A DNA stretch of 64,000 bases, from NCBI RefSeq assembly GCF_001981525.1, contig NZ_MPSB01000004.1:62001-126000 (forward strand), given 5' to 3'. The DNA is from Sphingomonas jeddahensis. Its GTDB lineage: Bacteria > Pseudomonadota > Alphaproteobacteria > Sphingomonadales > Sphingomonadaceae. A program made the translations under genes and the position numbers. Under the pieces are notes generated by a model. That model ran no database searches, was not told the DNA's origin, and worked only from the letters and a program-made list of their open reading frames with translations. This document shows positions 61,618 through 64,000 of the stretch, piece by piece; position 1 is the stretch's first letter; each line of letters opens with the position of its first letter.

Positions 61618-62272
61618 AATTACATCCGTACCGCTCATGATGACGTTGATGATGGCTGGCGGTGATCAGCCACGCCCCCACTGGCCCCCGCCACATGAAC
61701 CGCGGGAAAACCTCCCAGCCCATGTGGTTGGTGACGCCCATAACGGTCATGATGGCGAGCACCAAACCGAGCGCGCTGACATGGATCGGAATCAGGAACA
61801 CCAGTAGCGGAATTGCCACAGCGCCGGTCAGCGCCTCAATCGGGTGAAACGCCATCGCCGCCCAGGCGGTCGGCGGGCGGCTGGCGTGGTGGACGGCATG
61901 GGCGAGCTTGAACGGACGCGGCCGGTGCATCCAGCGGTGCGTCCAGTAGAACCAGGTGTCGTGCGCGAAGAGATACAGCAGCACCGAGACGGGCAGATAC
62001 CACAGCGGCATGGCATGGACGTTGTCGTAGATCTGCGTCCAGCCGCGGTTCTGCCAGCCCCAGGCGACCACGCCCGCGGGCACGCCGTATATGGCGGCGG
62101 AGGCGAGGCTCCACGCGACCTCGCGACGCACCTGCGCATCAAGGCCGGTGTAGAGACCGGGGTGTTTCGCGCGGGTGGCGAGCGCAAAGGCGCCGCTGGC
62201 GATGAGATAGCGCACGCCAATGATCAGCGTCATCGCCGCGGCGGACAGGATGATGGCGAGCGCGATCGACAT
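61466..62272 (-). CDS. sterol desaturase / fatty acid hydroxylase family protein
   Basis: The 268-residue membrane di-iron enzyme has the three histidine clusters HDTWFYWTHRWMH, LAHAVHH and TASHHQRHHERYGCN, and a polytopic hydrophobic N-terminal part. This is the ERG3/CrtR-like superfamily. Because it lies back to back with crtY, a carotenoid or lipid hydroxylase role is plausible, but the length differs from typical CrtZ (about 170 residues). Start MSIALAIILSAAA is at 62272; the longer frame runs into a repeat. Its Arg-rich C-terminal 25 residues overlap the DUF2141 gene. Confidence 0.85.
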   Translation of the reverse strand: MSIALAIILSAAAMTLIIGVRYLIASGAFALATRAKHPGLYTGLDAQVRREVAWSLASAAIYGVPAGVVAWGWQNRGWTQIYDNVHAMPLWYLPVSVLLYLFAHDTWFYWTHRWMHRPRPFKLAHAVHHASRPPTAWAAMAFHPIEALTGAVAIPLLVFLIPIHVSALGLVLAIMTVMGVTNHMGWEVFPRFMWRGPVGAWLITASHHQRHHERYGCNYGLYFRFWDRLCGTDDGIGDFTKDRQRSRAPAAARRRGGDADRGGANRAA

Positions 62273-62319
62273 GGGTGGCTTGTACGGGGTGGAGGCCGCG
62301 GTGTCGCCCCACATCCCGG

Positions 62320-62410
62320 CGTCATGCTGAACTTGTTTCAGCATCCACCGTGCCACAAGACGCCGCCTGGCGAGGGGAAGGGCGGACCCTGAAACGAGTT
62401 CAGGGTGACG
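62320..62410. repeat. bracketed palindromic repeat (TGCTGAAC/TTTCAG type)
   Basis: CGTCATGCTGAACTTGTTTC at the left and GAAACGAGTTCAGGGTGACG at the right are almost exactly as in 57238-57327. It occupies the divergent gap between the hydroxylase gene and crtY. Confidence 0.85.
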
Positions 62411-62474
62411 GTCAGGAGGCAAGGAGGGCCGATCCCCGCTTCCGTCCTCCCGCCCGATCCGCTACGCGGAAGGC

Positions 62475-63635
62475 ATGCCAGTTACCCATGAATGCGACAT
62501 CGCCATTGTCGGCGGCGGGCTGGCGGGCGGGCTGATTGCGCTGGCGCTCGCCGCGCGCCGGCCAGAGCTGATCGTGCGCATCATCGATAGTGGCGATACG
62601 CTTGGCGGCAATCACATCTGGTCGTTCTTCGATGGTGACGTGGCCAAGGATGATCGCTGGCTGCTGACACCGCTCGTCTGTCACGCCTGGCCTGCCTATG
62701 ACGTCACCTTCCCCGCGCACGGCCGGACGATCAACCAGCCTTATTATTCGATCGAATCGGATCGGTTCGACCAGGTGGTGCGCAAGGCGCTGCCGGCCGA
62801 AGCGGTGATGACCGGGCGCAAGGTGCTGGCGTGCAGCCCGACTGCGGTGGTGCTCGCCGATGGCGACCGGATCGAGGCCAAGGGTGTGATCGACGCGCGC
62901 GGGCCGGGCGATCTCTCCATGCTGGAGGTAGGATGGCAGAAGTTCGTCGGGCGCCTGCTCCATGTGCCCGAGGGGCACGGTGTCGAGCGGCCGATGGTGA
63001 TGGACGCCACCGTTGCGCAGCATGATGGCTATCGCTTCGTCTATCTGCTGCCGTTCTCGCCGACCGAATTGTTCGTCGAGGATACCTATTACAGCGACAC
63101 CGCGACTCTGAACGTCGGCGCGCTGCACCGGCGGATCGACGTTTACGCCGAGGCCAAGGGCTGGAAGGCGACCCACGCCGGACGCGAGGAAAAGGGCGCG
63201 TTGCCGGTGGTGATCGGCGGTGACTTCGAGGGATATTGGCGCTGGGGCGGGGCGAAAGTGGCCAAGGCTGGCGCGCGCGCGGGTCTTTTTCATCCTACCA
63301 CGGGTTATTCGCTGCCCGACGCGGTGCGGCTCGCCATTCGCATTGCGGAGGCCAAGGACTTGAGCGGCGAAGGGCTGCACGATTTGACTCACGATTACGC
63401 CCGCGACCGCTGGGACGAGCGGCGTTTCTACCGGATGCTCGATGCAATGCTGTTCCGCGCCGCCGATCCTGATGCGCGCTACAAGGTGCTGGAGCGGTTC
63501 TATCGCCTGCACCCCAGGCTGATCGGGCGCTTCTATGCCGCGCAATCGACGCGCAACGACAAGTTGCGGGTGCTGTCGGGCAAGCCGCCCGTGCCATTCT
63601 TTCGCGCGCTGCGCGTAATCAGGAACGCCAATTGA
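62475..63635 (+). CDS. crtY: lycopene beta-cyclase
   Basis: The 386-residue flavoprotein begins with the dinucleotide motif CDIAIVGGGLAGGLIALALA and has LGGNHIWSFF, the plant/bacterial CrtY hallmark, then VIDARGPG. RFVYLLPFSPTELFVEDTYYS and FHPTTGYSLPDAVRLA follow. It closes both ends of lycopene to make beta-carotene at the membrane. The stop overlaps the crtI start (TTGA). The likely end product is a hydroxylated carotenoid such as zeaxanthin or nostoxanthin, which gives sphingomonads their yellow colour. Confidence 0.95.
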   Translation: MPVTHECDIAIVGGGLAGGLIALALAARRPELIVRIIDSGDTLGGNHIWSFFDGDVAKDDRWLLTPLVCHAWPAYDVTFPAHGRTINQPYYSIESDRFDQVVRKALPAEAVMTGRKVLACSPTAVVLADGDRIEAKGVIDARGPGDLSMLEVGWQKFVGRLLHVPEGHGVERPMVMDATVAQHDGYRFVYLLPFSPTELFVEDTYYSDTATLNVGALHRRIDVYAEAKGWKATHAGREEKGALPVVIGGDFEGYWRWGGAKVAKAGARAGLFHPTTGYSLPDAVRLAIRIAEAKDLSGEGLHDLTHDYARDRWDERRFYRMLDAMLFRAADPDARYKVLERFYRLHPRLIGRFYAAQSTRNDKLRVLSGKPPVPFFRALRVIRNAN

Positions 63636-64000
63636 CCCGCGCAATCGTTATCGGGGCCGGCTTCGGCGGGCTGGCGCTTGCGATCCGGCTGCAATCGGCC
63701 GGCGTGTCGACCACGATCGTGGAGGCGCGCGACAAGCCGGGCGGGCGCGCCTATGTGTGGCAGCGCGACGGCTTCACCTTTGATGCCGGGCCGACGGTGA
63801 TCACCGATCCGGCGTGCCTGGCGGATTTGTGGGCGCTGTCGGGCAATGACATGGCGCAGGATGTTGCGCTCGAGCCGGTGAAGCCCTTCTACCGGCTCAA
63901 CTGGCCCGACGGCACCAATTTCGATTACACCAACGACGATACGCTGCTGCGCGCCGAGATCGCCAAGCTCGATCCGGCGGATGTCGCGGGCTATGCCAAG
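63632..64000 (+). CDS. crtI: phytoene desaturase, N-terminal part (3' end outside window)
   Basis: The 123 visible residues start at TTG 63632, which overlaps the crtY stop. RAIVIGAGFGGLALAIRLQS gives the FAD-binding motif, followed by VEARDKPGGRAYVWQRDGF and FDAGPTVITDP, the CrtI signatures. It desaturates phytoene to lycopene. The reading frame is open to the edge of the window. Confidence 0.93.
   Translation, partial: MTRAIVIGAGFGGLALAIRLQSAGVSTTIVEARDKPGGRAYVWQRDGFTFDAGPTVITDPACLADLWALSGNDMAQDVALEPVKPFYRLNWPDGTNFDYTNDDTLLRAEIAKLDPADVAGYAK

Noticed and set aside
62273..62422. N-terminal extension of the sterol-desaturase-family gene
   Set aside because: The residues ([16 protein letters not shown]) come from the TGCTGAAC-type repeat, so the gene starts after it.
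1..64000. CRISPR arrays, rRNA or tRNA genes, insertion sequences, prophage
   Set aside because: No regularly spaced direct repeats, no cloverleaf-like gene, no transposase or phage protein was seen. The inverted repeats are non-autonomous palindromes.

Overview
The window looks like a chromosomal segment of a yellow-pigmented, GC-rich sphingomonad (Alphaproteobacteria, Sphingomonadales). Pointers are a carotenoid locus at the right end (lycopene cyclase crtY, then phytoene desaturase crtI running off the edge), a large TonB-dependent receptor, two DUF2141 proteins, an MmcB repair protein, and the gene order expected around an alphaproteobacterial replication origin. It is mostly housekeeping DNA. 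I see no rRNA, tRNA, insertion sequence, prophage or CRISPR array.

Layout. 0-6 kb: the tail of an AI-2E-type permease, maiA, and an envelope-looking cluster of three glycosyltransferases, a polytopic membrane protein and a DUF2141 protein. 6-11.9 kb: a Tat-exported PhoD phosphatase, infC with a probable ATA start, a TonB receptor and a VOC protein. 12-20 kb: glnD and a MacAB/TolC-type efflux operon. 20-26 kb: an acyl-CoA carboxylase split into alpha and beta subunits, with bioB, an LprI-like protein and an enoyl-CoA hydratase between them. 26-29 kb: mmcB (with a LexA-type box), a cell-wall hydrolase, DUF1491, a thioesterase, ptsN and hpf. 29-33 kb: dnaQ, coaE, aroE, maf and ppsR, all transcribed leftwards.

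32.85-33.13 kb is the best candidate for the chromosomal origin. It is a gene-free gap between ppsR and hemE with five DnaA-box-like 9-mers and a cluster of GANTC sites. Rightwards follow hemE, hemJ, rho, a TerC-type gene, lolA, xthA and ribA. 40-48 kb holds a HAD phosphatase, a YggS-type PLP protein, a thiamine-phosphate-synthase-like gene, a beta-barrel protein and the DUF3576-leuS-lptE-holA run. 48-53.6 kb is a tightly overlapping operon DUF6489-mnmE-mnmG-rsmG-parA-parB with two parS-like palindromes inside coding sequence. 53.7-60 kb has a dienelactone hydrolase, the sulfate-activation genes cysD, cysNC and cysQ, a LuxR-type regulator and pdeM. 60-64 kb has a MipA/OmpV protein, a second DUF2141 protein, a sterol-desaturase-family hydroxylase and the crt genes.

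The most unusual structure outside the genes is a set of about 80-105 bp bracketed palindromic repeats in roughly fifteen intergenic gaps. One of them lies in frame inside the acyl-CoA carboxylase alpha-subunit gene. Other points worth checking are the LexA-like box and hairpin at the mmcB start, an RBS-covering inverted repeat before the LprI gene, a perfect palindrome before the LuxR-type gene, and a structured non-coding stretch after lolA.
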